Shown: one piece after another, positions 55,443 to 64,000 of the stretch
Position numbering within the stretch: the first letter of the stretch is position 1
How the letters are laid out: every line of letters starts with the position of its first letter
From: Alcanivorax sediminis
GTDB lineage: Bacteria; Pseudomonadota; Gammaproteobacteria; Pseudomonadales; Alcanivoracaceae
DNA length: 64,000 nucleotides
NCBI RefSeq assembly: GCF_009601165.1
Contig: NZ_WIRE01000001.1
Coordinates: forward strand, 2,976,001-3,040,000
Direction: 5' to 3'
Made by a program: the position numbers and the translations under genes
Notes under the pieces: generated by a model
The model's database searches: none
Seen by the model: the letters and a program-made list of their open reading frames with translations, nothing else
What the model was told of the DNA's origin: nothing

Positions 55443-57991
55443 GCCCGGATGCCCAGGTAATCGGACAGCACCCTGGACATGGCAGCGAGGGAGAGGGGTT
55501 TGATGATCTGCCCATCCATCCCGGCGCGTCGAATCGCACTGGCTTGCTCATCAACGGCATGCGCACTCAAAGCGAGAATCAGACTCGGCGCCCTTCCTTG
55601 CTGATCTTCAAGATCTCGCATGGCCGCAGCACTGGCAAAGCCGTTCATGACTGGCATATCCAGGTCCATGAGCACCAGATCAAAAGGGTTCTCGCTGTCA
55701 CGGAAAGCTTCAAGCGCCTGCTGACCATTGGTCGTCATCACCACCTGCTCCACCCCCAGCTTCTCCAGATACCCACGTGTCACCAGCTGGTTAATAGGGT
55801 TATCCTCCGCGACCAGCACATTAAGCTGGTCGATGGACGCCACCAGCTCCTGGCGAACCGGCACGCCCCCCACAGGAATACCGCCGGTGAACAGATGCAA
55901 CAACTCGTGCACCGTCAATACAGAACGACGCAGCAAGCGAACTTCCGGAGGCAACCATCCGGGGATATCACAGCGCATCCCCAACAACAGGATGATGGAG
56001 GTGTCGGGACTGTGCTCGTTGAGCCAGGCAAGCATCTCATCCAGCTCGGGCCGGGGTGGCAAACCGTTAATCAGCAGGTGGTGACCATGGTCATCAGGTA
56101 CCCGGTTCAGCTGCTCCAGCTCACGCAGGCAGTGCACCCGCCGGAAACGGGAGTCTCGCCCCAACCAATCAGCCAGGTTCCCCTGAACATCCCACAGAAG
56201 TGACAGAGGCGCGGTGATTTCCGCCATCGGGAACGCCGGCTCATCCACCGGCAACTGAATACTGAAGCTGAACCTGGCCCCTTTTCCGGGAGAGCTATCC
56301 ACATGGATATCGCCTCCCATTAACCCTACCAGCTCATGACTGATAGAAAGTCCCAGGCCAGTTCCGCCGTAATTGCGCGAGGTATCCGGCGATGCCTGGG
56401 AGAAACGCTGGAATAAACGGGCCTGTTCCTCCTGGCTCAAACCGATCCCGGTATCGGTCACGGCAAAGGTAAGCAGAGGATCCTCTCCGTGGGCGTAACG
56501 GCAATTCAGCGACAGCACCACCCTGCCCCCACGAGTGAACTTGACCGCATTACCGAGCAAGTTAATCAGCACCTGACGCAGCCTCACCTGATCACCCACC
56601 ACCGAGGAAGGCGTATCGGAGTCCACATCCAGCAGTACCAGCACGCCATTGTCACTGGCAGACAACTGGAACATCTGAGTGCACTCCACCAGTAACTCCG
56701 GGAGTTCAAAGGATTCGTTGACCAGCTCCAGCTTGCCGGCCTCGATCTTGGCGAAATCCAGCACATCATTGATCAGCGCACTGAGGGTACGCCCGGCGCT
56801 GTCGATCAGGGTGATGTACTCGCGCTGCCGGGGGGACGGATCCGTCTCCCGCAGCAATTCCGCCAGGCCAATCACACCATTCAGAGGGGTACGAATTTCA
56901 TGGCTCATTCGAGCCAGAAACAAATCCTTGGCCTGGCTTTCCGCCCGGGCACTAATGGCACGGGAGTTACTTCGGTAAACCATCATACCGAGCCCCAACA
57001 CCATCAGATAAAGCGTCACCACGCCGACAATCAGCAGGATGCTTTCGTTAATACGGTCCTGACGAGACGCCACCAGCAGGTTAGTGGACAGCTCTACCAG
57101 CATGTCCGACAAGCCATCCAGCGACTGAATCGCATGGCGGCTGCGATCATAGGCCTGCTCCCAGTCAAGCGTCACCTGAGGAGCAAGAATCAGCTCGCTC
57201 TCGCTCCACTCCAGAAAGCTCTCCAGCTCCTGGCGGACCAGACGCCATTGCTGCTGCAACTGCACTGCACCGGTACGTGCCGCCAGCGCCTTGATCTCTC
57301 CATCAATGATGGTCAGCTCGCGATTCAATTCCTGCCAGGCGCTTTCCATACGGCGGGCATCATTATCGCCCAAGTAACCGCCACGCAGGCTCACATACAA
57401 GGCTAGCGCCCTGATCAAGCCAATATTCTCTTCGCATTTTCGGAACGAGGTCAGCGGCAGGGACAGCACCTCATTCGGCTGCAGCCCCGGGCCGATGGAC
57501 ATATCGGAAATATAGAGAATCGTCGACAGGGTATTGGCCACTCTGTCGGCAACCTGATTGACGTTATCGTAGGGGCCAGACACATCCTCGATGGGAATGC
57601 CTGTTTTCACGGTCAGCCCTGCCCAGCTCTCACTGATCAGGCCCGACTGGTCGTTCAGGGCGGGTAAATTACGGTCTCGTATGGATTCCAGAAAAGCATG
57701 CAGACGACTGGCCGTGCGGGCGCGGCTCAGCTCGTAGCGGGAAACGATCTCCGGATCCTGGGTGTGAATGGCCACCGGCGCGAAATCACGCATGTCCTGC
57801 AAGGGCCGCATGGCGGCCAGGCCACTCTCGAACAGCGCCAAATCCTTGCGCATGGCGGCATTGGCATCCAGTATCTGGATTCGGTGCTGGATGATCAGCA
57901 GCATGGCGATCAAAAACGGGACCGTCACAATGGCAAACAACATTGCCATGGCCGTCCCCGTATGCAATCCATTATGTGATGGTCTTTCCAT
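55439..57991 (-). CDS. Hybrid sensor histidine kinase with C-terminal receiver domain
   Basis: An 850-residue sensor. Two membrane helices (about residues 14-34 and 315-337) enclose a periplasmic helical sensor of some 280 residues. HisKA then has LARMSHEIRTPLNGVIGLAELL with the phospho-acceptor His, and HATPase_c has NLLGNAVKFTRGG, FAVTDTGIGLSQEEQARLF and GGTGLGLSISHELVGLMGG. A weak receiver-like segment follows (about 600-700). A full receiver ends the protein: VAEDNPINQLVTRGYLE, phospho-acceptor Asp in LVLMDLDMPVMNG and Lys in IIKPLS. The architecture is BarA-like but without an HPt domain, so a separate HPt protein would be needed. No response regulator gene is adjacent. Confidence 0.92.
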   Translation of the reverse strand: MERPSHNGLHTGTAMAMLFAIVTVPFLIAMLLIIQHRIQILDANAAMRKDLALFESGLAAMRPLQDMRDFAPVAIHTQDPEIVSRYELSRARTASRLHAFLESIRDRNLPALNDQSGLISESWAGLTVKTGIPIEDVSGPYDNVNQVADRVANTLSTILYISDMSIGPGLQPNEVLSLPLTSFRKCEENIGLIRALALYVSLRGGYLGDNDARRMESAWQELNRELTIIDGEIKALAARTGAVQLQQQWRLVRQELESFLEWSESELILAPQVTLDWEQAYDRSRHAIQSLDGLSDMLVELSTNLLVASRQDRINESILLIVGVVTLYLMVLGLGMMVYRSNSRAISARAESQAKDLFLARMSHEIRTPLNGVIGLAELLRETDPSPRQREYITLIDSAGRTLSALINDVLDFAKIEAGKLELVNESFELPELLVECTQMFQLSASDNGVLVLLDVDSDTPSSVVGDQVRLRQVLINLLGNAVKFTRGGRVVLSLNCRYAHGEDPLLTFAVTDTGIGLSQEEQARLFQRFSQASPDTSRNYGGTGLGLSISHELVGLMGGDIHVDSSPGKGARFSFSIQLPVDEPAFPMAEITAPLSLLWDVQGNLADWLGRDSRFRRVHCLRELEQLNRVPDDHGHHLLINGLPPRPELDEMLAWLNEHSPDTSIILLLGMRCDIPGWLPPEVRLLRRSVLTVHELLHLFTGGIPVGGVPVRQELVASIDQLNVLVAEDNPINQLVTRGYLEKLGVEQVVMTTNGQQALEAFRDSENPFDLVLMDLDMPVMNGFASAAAMRDLEDQQGRAPSLILALSAHAVDEQASAIRRAGMDGQIIKPLSLAAMSRVLSDYLGIRA

Positions 57992-58067
57992 CGGCCAGTC
58001 CCGAAAACGGCTATGCTCTTATCATGCCACTGGTTATTCGTCGCAACATCACAACACTGCGTTCCCA

Positions 58068-58754
58068 ATGACAACAATACCTTGCACCAGACAGCAGCTT
58101 AAAACTGTAAAAGTTTGCTATTTATTGCTTATTACAGCCAGTTTGACGCTTTCAGGCTGCGAAAGTGCCCGACAAAAAGACGAGAATGGCGGTAATACGA
58201 TCAATGCCCACAAGTTACCAGCCCTCGAGGCAGACCGCGCCAATGTCAAGGCCGTACCCTATTCCTTGCCCGCTACCCGCACGGATCTGTCACGCTTCCA
58301 CATGCCGCCAACCCTGGCCGGGCTCAAACTCGATGGCGAAATCAGCTCTGACAACGCGCGGACCTTCCGCTACGTGAGCGAGTCTCGCCGGGAAAGCTTG
58401 CAGGTCATCCTCAGCAACCTGCCTGCAGGCTGGGATACCATGGACCCTAAGCGTGCCGTTGCCAGCTATTACGGCGAAGCCCGTCAGAGACGTGTACAAA
58501 AAGCGCTGAGCAACCCGGCCAACGCCCTGTCCATCCTCAGCGAGAACCTGATGGATCTGGAAGGCGAGCCTGCAGCCCAGGCCCAGATGCGTTGGATCGA
58601 ACCCAATCACCCGATCCAGAACCAGTCTGTACTCATTACCCTGATAGATGGCAGCTTTATCCGTATCAGTAACGCCAGCTACCAACAGAATACTCGCTGG
58701 CTTCTGCAACAGGCCAAGCGCAGCCTGGCCGAAATCAAGGCGGCACAGGAATAA
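58068..58754 (+). CDS. Lipoprotein of unknown function
   Basis: A 228-residue lipoprotein: signal with lipobox LTLSGC, Cys31. The mature part contains FHMPPTLAGLKLDGEISSDNARTF and MRWIEPNHPIQNQSVLITLIDGSFIRI. I do not recognise the family. The start at 58068 is chosen because the open frame further upstream is antisense to the histidine kinase start. A degenerate heptad repeat follows it. Confidence 0.68.
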   Translation: MTTIPCTRQQLKTVKVCYLLLITASLTLSGCESARQKDENGGNTINAHKLPALEADRANVKAVPYSLPATRTDLSRFHMPPTLAGLKLDGEISSDNARTFRYVSESRRESLQVILSNLPAGWDTMDPKRAVASYYGEARQRRVQKALSNPANALSILSENLMDLEGEPAAQAQMRWIEPNHPIQNQSVLITLIDGSFIRISNASYQQNTRWLLQQAKRSLAEIKAAQE

Positions 58755-58848
58755 CAGCAAGCGATAACACGAAGTGATGCCGGTGCCACACGAGCCACGC
58801 TCGCTCTGTGTTGTACCCACATGGCGAAAAACAGCCCCCGGGCCGGTC

Positions 58849-58990
58849 CAAGTTTGTAGCTCGCAGCCAACGCCCATGGCCTGTATATTCCGTCTTTACC
58901 CGAACGTAGCGATTGCTCTTTCGTCGCAGCCCAGGCGTTCCATACCCGACAACCCCCGGAACCGCGTTGCTGCTTGAGACTTGAAGCCTG
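58849..58990. repeat. Heptad inverted-repeat element 7 (long type, decayed)
   Basis: The left arm (58849-58873) is degenerate, with CAAGTTT and GTAGCTC units ending near AACGC. The right arm (58962-58990), read inward on the minus strand, is clearer, with GGCTTCA-type and AAGTCTC units ending AACGCG. It lies between the lipoprotein gene and mnmC. Confidence 0.6.
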
Positions 58991-58993
58991 CCC

Positions 58994-59012
58994 CTCACGA
59001 CTCGCAACTCGA
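58994..59012. repeat. Orphan heptad arm before mnmC
   Basis: On the minus strand the segment reads GAGTTGC followed by GAGTCGT and GAG, a piece of a short-type arm without a partner. It ends about 20 bases before the mnmC start codon, where no good ribosome site is visible. Confidence 0.55.
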
Positions 59013-59033
59013 CGCTGGTAGCTATTAATCACC

Positions 59034-60896
59034 ATGACACTCCCCACCTTTTCCCCCATCCGACCCGCCAATATCGAGTGGCAGGACAACACCCCCGTCG
59101 CCTCAGACTACGATGATCCGTATTTCTCGCGACAGGATGGCATGGCGGAAAGTCAGTATGTGTTTCTGGATGGCAATCAGCTCACAGAACGCTTCCAGGC
59201 CATGGGACCTGATCAATATTTTGTTATCGGGGAAACCGGTTTTGGTACCGGCCTTAACTGTCTGCTGGCAGCACAGCGTTTTCTCCAGCAGGCACCGCAG
59301 AGCGCCCGCCTGCATCTGGTATCGGTGGAAAAGCATCCGCTGCGCCGAGACGATTTGCAGAACGCGCTCTCCCACTGGCCGGCGCTTGTAGCGCTCGCAG
59401 AGACGTTACTGAATGAGTACCCGGCTCCGACGCCAGGCCTTCATCGCCTCCAGCTGCACCCTCGCATCAGTCTGACGCTACTTTATGGTGACGCCGAGCA
59501 GCTTTGGCCGCTATTCAATCACCCCGTTGATGCCTGGTTTCTCGATGGTTTTGCCCCTGCCTGCAATCCAGACATGTGGCAGCCAGCCCTGTTCGGACAG
59601 CTGGCGCGTCTCAGTCACCCTGGCACTACTCTGGCCACCTTCACCGCTGCAGGCTTTGTGCGCCGAGGGCTGCAAGAGGCAGGCTTCAAGATAGAGAAGC
59701 GCAAAGGCTTCGGTCACAAGCGGCATATGCTGACCGGCACCCGGTCTAGCGCCAGCCCGGCAAGACAACAAGCCTTGCCCACTGTAGTGGTCGTCGGCGC
59801 CGGGCTCGCAGGCGCCACCACCGCCAGAGCGCTGGCCGAACGTGGATGCAAGGTCATCGTGGCCGATCCGGCCGGGGTAGCCACACAGGCGTCAGGCAAT
59901 CTTGCCGGCGTGGTATACAGCACTCCGAGCGCACACCTGACCCCACAAAATCGCTTTTACCAGCAAAGCTACGGTCACGCCCTGCGCTGGTTACAGCGCC
60001 ACGGCTTTCCATCCAGCCCCCAACAGGGCCGCCTGAATGGTGTCATCCAGCATTTCGTGGATGACAAACAGAAGGACAAACTGATCCAGGCCATGGCAAG
60101 CGGCGCCTGGCCGGAGGAACTCCTGCGTCCTGCAGGTGAAGAGGCTGCCGAACTGGTGGGAGGGGGATACCTTCAGCCAGCGGCCTGGTGCCAGCACCTG
60201 CTCGACCACCCCGCTATCACCCTGATTCAACGTGAACTGGCGCAAATGCATGAGGGTGAACAGTCTCGCGCGGTATTCACCGATGGCAGCGTCATTGACG
60301 CGGATGCCATCGTGCTGTGCACAGCTGGCAGCACCGCCCAACTGCCGGGATTAAGCTGGCTACCGCTCAAACATATCCGTGGCCAGGTCAGTTACTGCCG
60401 CGCCACAGAAGCCTCCCGGCAATGGCAGCAGGCACGCTGCCATGGTGGCTACCTGACGCCTGCCGTCAATGACCGCCATTGCGTTGGCGCCACATTCAAC
60501 CTGCACAACCCGGACCCTCGTCCCACGGACGAAGACGACGACGAAAACCTGGCACAACTGAAAACCTATCTGCCAGCGCGCTGGCAGGAACTGGGAGGTA
60601 GTGATATCGATATCGTCGAGCGGCGTGTTGCGTTCCGCTGTCAGAGCATCGATTTTCTGCCGCTCTGCGGCCCCATGCCCGTCGCCAGCGAAAATCCCCA
60701 CCGACCTGCCCGTGGTCTGTATCTTAATCTGGCCCATGGCAGCCGAGGCATCACGGGTACCCCGCTCTGCGCGGACCTGATTGCCGACCTGATCTGCGGC
60801 TGTCCGCTGCCCGTAGACCAACAACTGGTTGACGCCCTCGCCCCGGATCGGTTTATTGTTCGCAAACGACGAAAACAACCCGAGTGGAAACCATGA
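59034..60896 (+). CDS. mnmC: tRNA 5-methylaminomethyl-2-thiouridine biosynthesis bifunctional protein MnmC
   Basis: A 620-residue bifunctional enzyme for the last steps of mnm5s2U34 in tRNA. Residues 1-235 are the methyltransferase half (IEWQDNTPVASDYDDPYFSR, GETGFGTGLNCLLAAQRFL, WFLDGFAPACNPDMW). Residues about 245-620 are the FAD oxidoreductase half, which removes the carboxymethyl group (VVVGAGLAGATTARALAERG, then YLNLAHGSRGITGTPLCADL). It is slightly shorter than the E. coli protein (668). No strong ribosome site precedes the ATG. Its stop overlaps the MAPEG gene start (ATGA). Confidence 0.95.
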   Translation: MTLPTFSPIRPANIEWQDNTPVASDYDDPYFSRQDGMAESQYVFLDGNQLTERFQAMGPDQYFVIGETGFGTGLNCLLAAQRFLQQAPQSARLHLVSVEKHPLRRDDLQNALSHWPALVALAETLLNEYPAPTPGLHRLQLHPRISLTLLYGDAEQLWPLFNHPVDAWFLDGFAPACNPDMWQPALFGQLARLSHPGTTLATFTAAGFVRRGLQEAGFKIEKRKGFGHKRHMLTGTRSSASPARQQALPTVVVVGAGLAGATTARALAERGCKVIVADPAGVATQASGNLAGVVYSTPSAHLTPQNRFYQQSYGHALRWLQRHGFPSSPQQGRLNGVIQHFVDDKQKDKLIQAMASGAWPEELLRPAGEEAAELVGGGYLQPAAWCQHLLDHPAITLIQRELAQMHEGEQSRAVFTDGSVIDADAIVLCTAGSTAQLPGLSWLPLKHIRGQVSYCRATEASRQWQQARCHGGYLTPAVNDRHCVGATFNLHNPDPRPTDEDDDENLAQLKTYLPARWQELGGSDIDIVERRVAFRCQSIDFLPLCGPMPVASENPHRPARGLYLNLAHGSRGITGTPLCADLIADLICGCPLPVDQQLVDALAPDRFIVRKRRKQPEWKP

Positions 60897-61285
60897 ATCT
60901 AGTCAGCTTGCCGATTACTGCCATTTACGCCGCGCTCAGCGCCTTCCTCGTCATCGCCCTGGCTGCCAACGTGGTGCGCTATCGCCTCAGCAAACATGTG
61001 TCACTGGGTGACGGTGGCCACAAGGACGTCACCCGTGCCATCCGTGCCCACGGCAACACCGTGGAGTATGTTCCACTGGCCTTGATCCTCATGGCCCTGC
61101 TGGAACTCAACGGTGCCAGCGACACGGCACTGCACATCTATGGCATCACCCTCGTCGCCGGCCGCGCCCTCTACGGCTATGGCATGCTGTTCCCCAAACC
61201 CAGCGCCAACCTGCCCCGCCAGATCGGTGTCGTGACCAGCTGGCTGGTGATCCTCGCGGCCGGAGTGCAGTTGTTGGTGATCTAG
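60893..61285 (+). CDS. MAPEG family membrane protein
   Basis: A 130-residue protein with four predicted helices. RAIRAHGNTVEYVPLALILM and LYGYGMLFP match the MAPEG family (glutathione or eicosanoid metabolism in eukaryotes, function uncertain in bacteria). The start at 60893 overlaps the mnmC stop as ATGA. Its TAG stop codon is formed by the first bases of a heptad repeat element, so the element marks the exact 3' end of the gene. Confidence 0.85.
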   Translation: MNLVSLPITAIYAALSAFLVIALAANVVRYRLSKHVSLGDGGHKDVTRAIRAHGNTVEYVPLALILMALLELNGASDTALHIYGITLVAGRALYGYGMLFPKPSANLPRQIGVVTSWLVILAAGVQLLVI

Positions 61286-61430
61286 CTACAAGCTGCAAGC
61301 CTCAAGCTACAAGGCGCGAGCCGAGTTTTGATTTTCTGATACTCAGTGCCCGCGCCAAAGCGAAGCGCGGGTACGAACTATGAAGTAACCCCAAACTCCC
61401 ACCGCGTTGTAGCTTGCAGCTTGAAGCTTA
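61284..61430. repeat. Heptad inverted-repeat element 8 (long type), overlapping the MAPEG stop codon
   Basis: Left arm 61284-61318 has AAGCTNC-type words, beginning AGCTACA and AGCTGCA, and ends AGGCGCG. Right arm 61402-61430, read inward on the minus strand, begins AAGCTTC and AAGCTGC and ends AACGCGG. The centre has a hairpin CCCGCGC with GCGCGGG at about 61347-61371. Bases 61283-61285 (TAG) are both the MAPEG stop and the edge of the arm. Confidence 0.9.
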
Positions 61431-61458
61431 CTACTGGAAGCTCGATCGCCTGTTCCGC

Positions 61459-61517
61459 GCCTCGCAGCTCAAAACTGTTTTTTCGCTATTAACTATTCAC
61501 TGTTCACTATTAACTGG
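61459..61517. repeat. Partial heptad arms (locus 9) before yheU
   Basis: 61459-61480, read on the minus strand, has GAGCTGC then GAGGCGCG, an isolated right arm. 61484-61517, on the same strand, is an A+T-rich arm with TAGTTAA- and TAGTGAA-type words, four in a row. No matching left arms remain. The A+T-rich arm ends six bases before the yheU start codon, where no Shine-Dalgarno sequence is visible. Confidence 0.7.
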
Positions 61518-61522
61518 TCTTT

Positions 61523-61759
61523 ATGCCTCTCATCGTTCCCTGGAAAGACATCCCCGCCGATACCCTCGACAACCTCATCGAGGAATTCGTTACCCGTGAC
61601 GGCACCGACTACGGCGACACCGAAATTGCCACCACCACGAAGGTGGAGCAGGTTCGCTCCCAGCTAAAGAAAGGCGATGCCTTTGTCGTGTTTGATGAGG
61701 TGACGGAAAGCGTGTCGGTGATGGGGAAAGAGCAGGCGGGGGAGGCAATTAATAGTTAA
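61523..61759 (+). CDS. yheU: YheU family protein (UPF0270)
   Basis: A 78-residue protein of the YheU/UPF0270 family: MPLIVPWKDIPADTLDNLIEEF and RDGTDYGD, then VEQVRSQLKKGDAFVVFDE. The function is unknown; it is a small soluble protein widespread in gammaproteobacteria. The gene is bracketed by heptad arms: one ends six bases before its ATG, and another overlaps its 3' end so that the last codons (about from the Ile) and the TAA stop are written in repeat sequence. Confidence 0.9.
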   Translation: MPLIVPWKDIPADTLDNLIEEFVTRDGTDYGDTEIATTTKVEQVRSQLKKGDAFVVFDEVTESVSVMGKEQAGEAINS

Positions 61760-61908
61760 TAATGAATAATTAATAGCTGCGCGAGCAGCGATTTCCGTCA
61801 TCTTAAAGCAATGAGGCCGCGCTCAGACACTGGGCGCGGCCTCATGCGCTTCAAAACGTTAAAAGCCGTCTCGCGACGTTATTAATTATTCATTATTAAC
61901 TATTAATT
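61746..61908. repeat. Heptad inverted-repeat element 10 (long type, A+T-rich), overlapping the yheU stop codon
   Basis: Both arms, 61747-61774 and 61878-61908 read inward, consist of the same four 7-base words in the same order; the first two are AATTAAT and AGTTAAT. The centre has a perfect 10-base-pair hairpin, GAGGCCGCGC with GCGCGGCCTC, at about 61812-61842. The yheU TAA is the end of a word; the right arm ends two bases from the stop of the next gene. Confidence 0.92.
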
Positions 61909-61910
61909 AC

Positions 61911-62339
61911 CTACGAAATCGCTCCTTCCCGAGCCCACTCACATCTGACGCGCAGTGGCATGTCGGAAGGCTCATGGTAGACCTCTGCGCTATCCCAGAC
62001 GAAGGTATGAAAACCAGAGAGCTCGGTTTCCAGGTGCACCACCGCATTCACCCAATACATGTTCTTGAGCAGGGATTCGAACTTGGCAACCCAATGTTCC
62101 CACTCGTATTCCACAGCACGATAGGACATGCCGAAATGGATCACCTGGGTCTGGAAAGTGCCGCCCATGAGGTCGTCACCCGGAACGGAAAACATCTCCC
62201 GGCATAGAAACGGCCACTCATCTGCCTGAGGTAGCTGGCGGATGGCCCGGCGGTTATGGAAACAGCTGGCCTTGCGCTCCTGAAGTGACCCAAAAGGCAA
62301 ATGCTTGATACAGCCGTAAACGATGGATTCGTTATCCAA
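61911..62339 (-). CDS. Protein of unknown function
   Basis: A 142-residue soluble protein without signal or membrane segment, rich in aromatic residues (HFGMSYRAVEYEWEHWVAKF and NMYWVNAVVHLETELSGFHTF). I do not recognise a family. The size and Trp/His content recall small immunity-type proteins, but no toxin gene is adjacent and this is only an impression. It is set between element 10, whose arm touches its stop codon, and a lone heptad arm just upstream of its start. Confidence 0.6.
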   Translation of the reverse strand: MDNESIVYGCIKHLPFGSLQERKASCFHNRRAIRQLPQADEWPFLCREMFSVPGDDLMGGTFQTQVIHFGMSYRAVEYEWEHWVAKFESLLKNMYWVNAVVHLETELSGFHTFVWDSAEVYHEPSDMPLRVRCEWAREGAIS

Positions 62340-62360
62340 AAAACACCCTACTGCAGGAGC

Positions 62361-62388
62361 TAGTTTCAGGTTGCAAGGTGCAACGCGA
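62361..62388. repeat. Lone left arm of a long-type heptad element (locus 11)
   Basis: Four 7-base units, TAGTTTC and AGGTTGC first, ending AACGCGA exactly as in element 4. No right arm is visible before 62480. It lies 22 bases upstream of the start codon of the unknown minus-strand gene. Confidence 0.6.
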
Positions 62389-62485
62389 TAAAGGTTTTGC
62401 CTAACCTAGCAAGTTTAGCGCCACGATTCACCGGTTTGTTTGGCAAAATCCTCTCACGCAATCTCCACCCCCCGCAAACATCCAG

Positions 62486-62554
62486 CCCTCTCCCTTGTAG
62501 GAGTCCATGCTTGCATGACGATCCGAGCGAAGCGAGGCGACCGAAGGGAGAGGT
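62486..62554. repeat. REP-like hairpin in the gap 62340-62742
   Basis: The outer arms CCTCTCCCTT and AAGGGAGAGG pair across about 48 bases. Inside are TTGTAGGAG and a palindrome (CATGCTTGCATG), the same plan as the REP pair after nadB but with another palindromic word. The gap also holds a lone heptad arm, a short-type heptad element and a 25-base palindrome; no gene was seen in it. Confidence 0.7.
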
Positions 62555-62579
62555 TCTGATCATGGCAAAGTCAGGGCCC

Positions 62580-62670
62580 CAGAAGCGAGTCACGAGTTTC
62601 GAGTTGCGAAAGGAAAAACAGTGCGAGTTAAAAGGGTTTTAGGGGTTCGAAACTCGCTTCTCGCGACTCC
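62580..62670. repeat. Heptad inverted-repeat element 12 (short type)
   Basis: Left arm 62580-62613 has GAGTCAC and GAGTTTC units and ends GAAAGG. Right arm 62645-62670, read inward on the minus strand, has GAGTCGC and GAGAAGC and ends GAACCCC. About 31 bases separate the arms. It is nested between two REP-like palindromes. Confidence 0.82.
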
Positions 62671-62695
62671 TGCACCTCCTTCTTCGCCGTGGTCT

Positions 62696-62742
62696 GATCG
62701 CCATGCAAGCATGGCGATCCGAGCATAGCTCGTAGCTAACCG

Positions 62743-62745
<3 letters not shown>
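62696..62745. repeat. Palindrome plus stop-codon repeat
   Basis: 62696-62719 is a near-perfect palindrome (GATCGCCATGC with GCATGGCGATC). It is joined to 62721-62745, the same 25-base sequence found at 39061-39085. The last three bases of the repeat form, on the minus strand, the TAG stop of the lysozyme-like gene, just as at the ygfX-like gene. Confidence 0.8.

Positions 62746-64000
<1,255 letters not shown>

Overview
The window looks like chromosome of a marine gammaproteobacterium close to Alcanivorax. This rests on gene content and order: a complete Na+-translocating NADH dehydrogenase operon (nqrABCDEF with apbE and nqrM), a phasin, branched-chain acyl metabolism genes, and a block (nadB / rpoE-mucA-mucB-mucC-mucD-lepA-lepB-DUF4845-rnc-era-recO-pdxJ) whose order matches the algU region of Pseudomonas. 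The genus is an inference; there is no rRNA or other marker gene here. No phage, IS element, CRISPR array, tRNA or rRNA gene was seen.

Layout. 1-4.6 kb: a membrane-anchored sulfotransferase (cut by the left edge), a glycerophosphodiesterase, a patatin lipase and a GNAT-C39 peptidase fusion. 4.7-12.2 kb (minus): nqrABCDEF, then apbE and nqrM, which supply the covalent FMN and the iron centre of the same enzyme. 12.4-15.7 kb (minus): long-form GAPDH, a uracil-DNA glycosylase family protein and TesB. 15.9-20.3 kb (plus): mfd and a CsiV-like protein. 20.5-24.9 kb (plus): leucine dehydrogenase with E1 alpha, E1 beta and E2 of a branched-chain 2-oxoacid dehydrogenase. 24.9-37.2 kb (minus): GNAT, YebC, pdxJ, recO, era, rnc, DUF4845, lepB, lepA, mucD, mucC, mucB, mucA, rpoE, with a sigma-E-type promoter in front of rpoE. 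37.2-40.8 kb: nadB, ygfX-sdhE and ygfZ. 41-48 kb (minus): a di-haem cytochrome c peroxidase-like lipoprotein, a 3-hydroxyisobutyryl-CoA hydrolase-like protein and a 1312-residue delta-60 repeat surface protein with a GlyGly-CTERM tail. 48-58.8 kb: phasin, a DUF445 protein with a small membrane partner, an SCP2 membrane protein, a paralogue of the small partner, a degenerate GGDEF protein, cmoA-cmoB, small envelope proteins and a hybrid histidine kinase. 59-64 kb: mnmC, a MAPEG protein, yheU, an unknown gene, a lysozyme-like lipoprotein and the 3' end of ligA.

The most unusual feature is not a gene. At least a dozen intergenic sites carry inverted-repeat elements whose arms are built from two to four tandem 7-base words of the form NAGYTNN. 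The word is nearly uniform within one element, is shared by its two arms and differs between elements (AAGCTNC, AAGTTNC, GAGTTNC, AAGTTNA, TAGTTAA). Long elements (about 140-165 bp) mostly have a G+C-rich hairpin in the middle; short ones (about 70-90 bp) use GAGTTNC words. They sit beside or inside stop codons and supply all or part of the stop codons of the MAPEG gene, yheU and recO. I do not recognise them as a named family.
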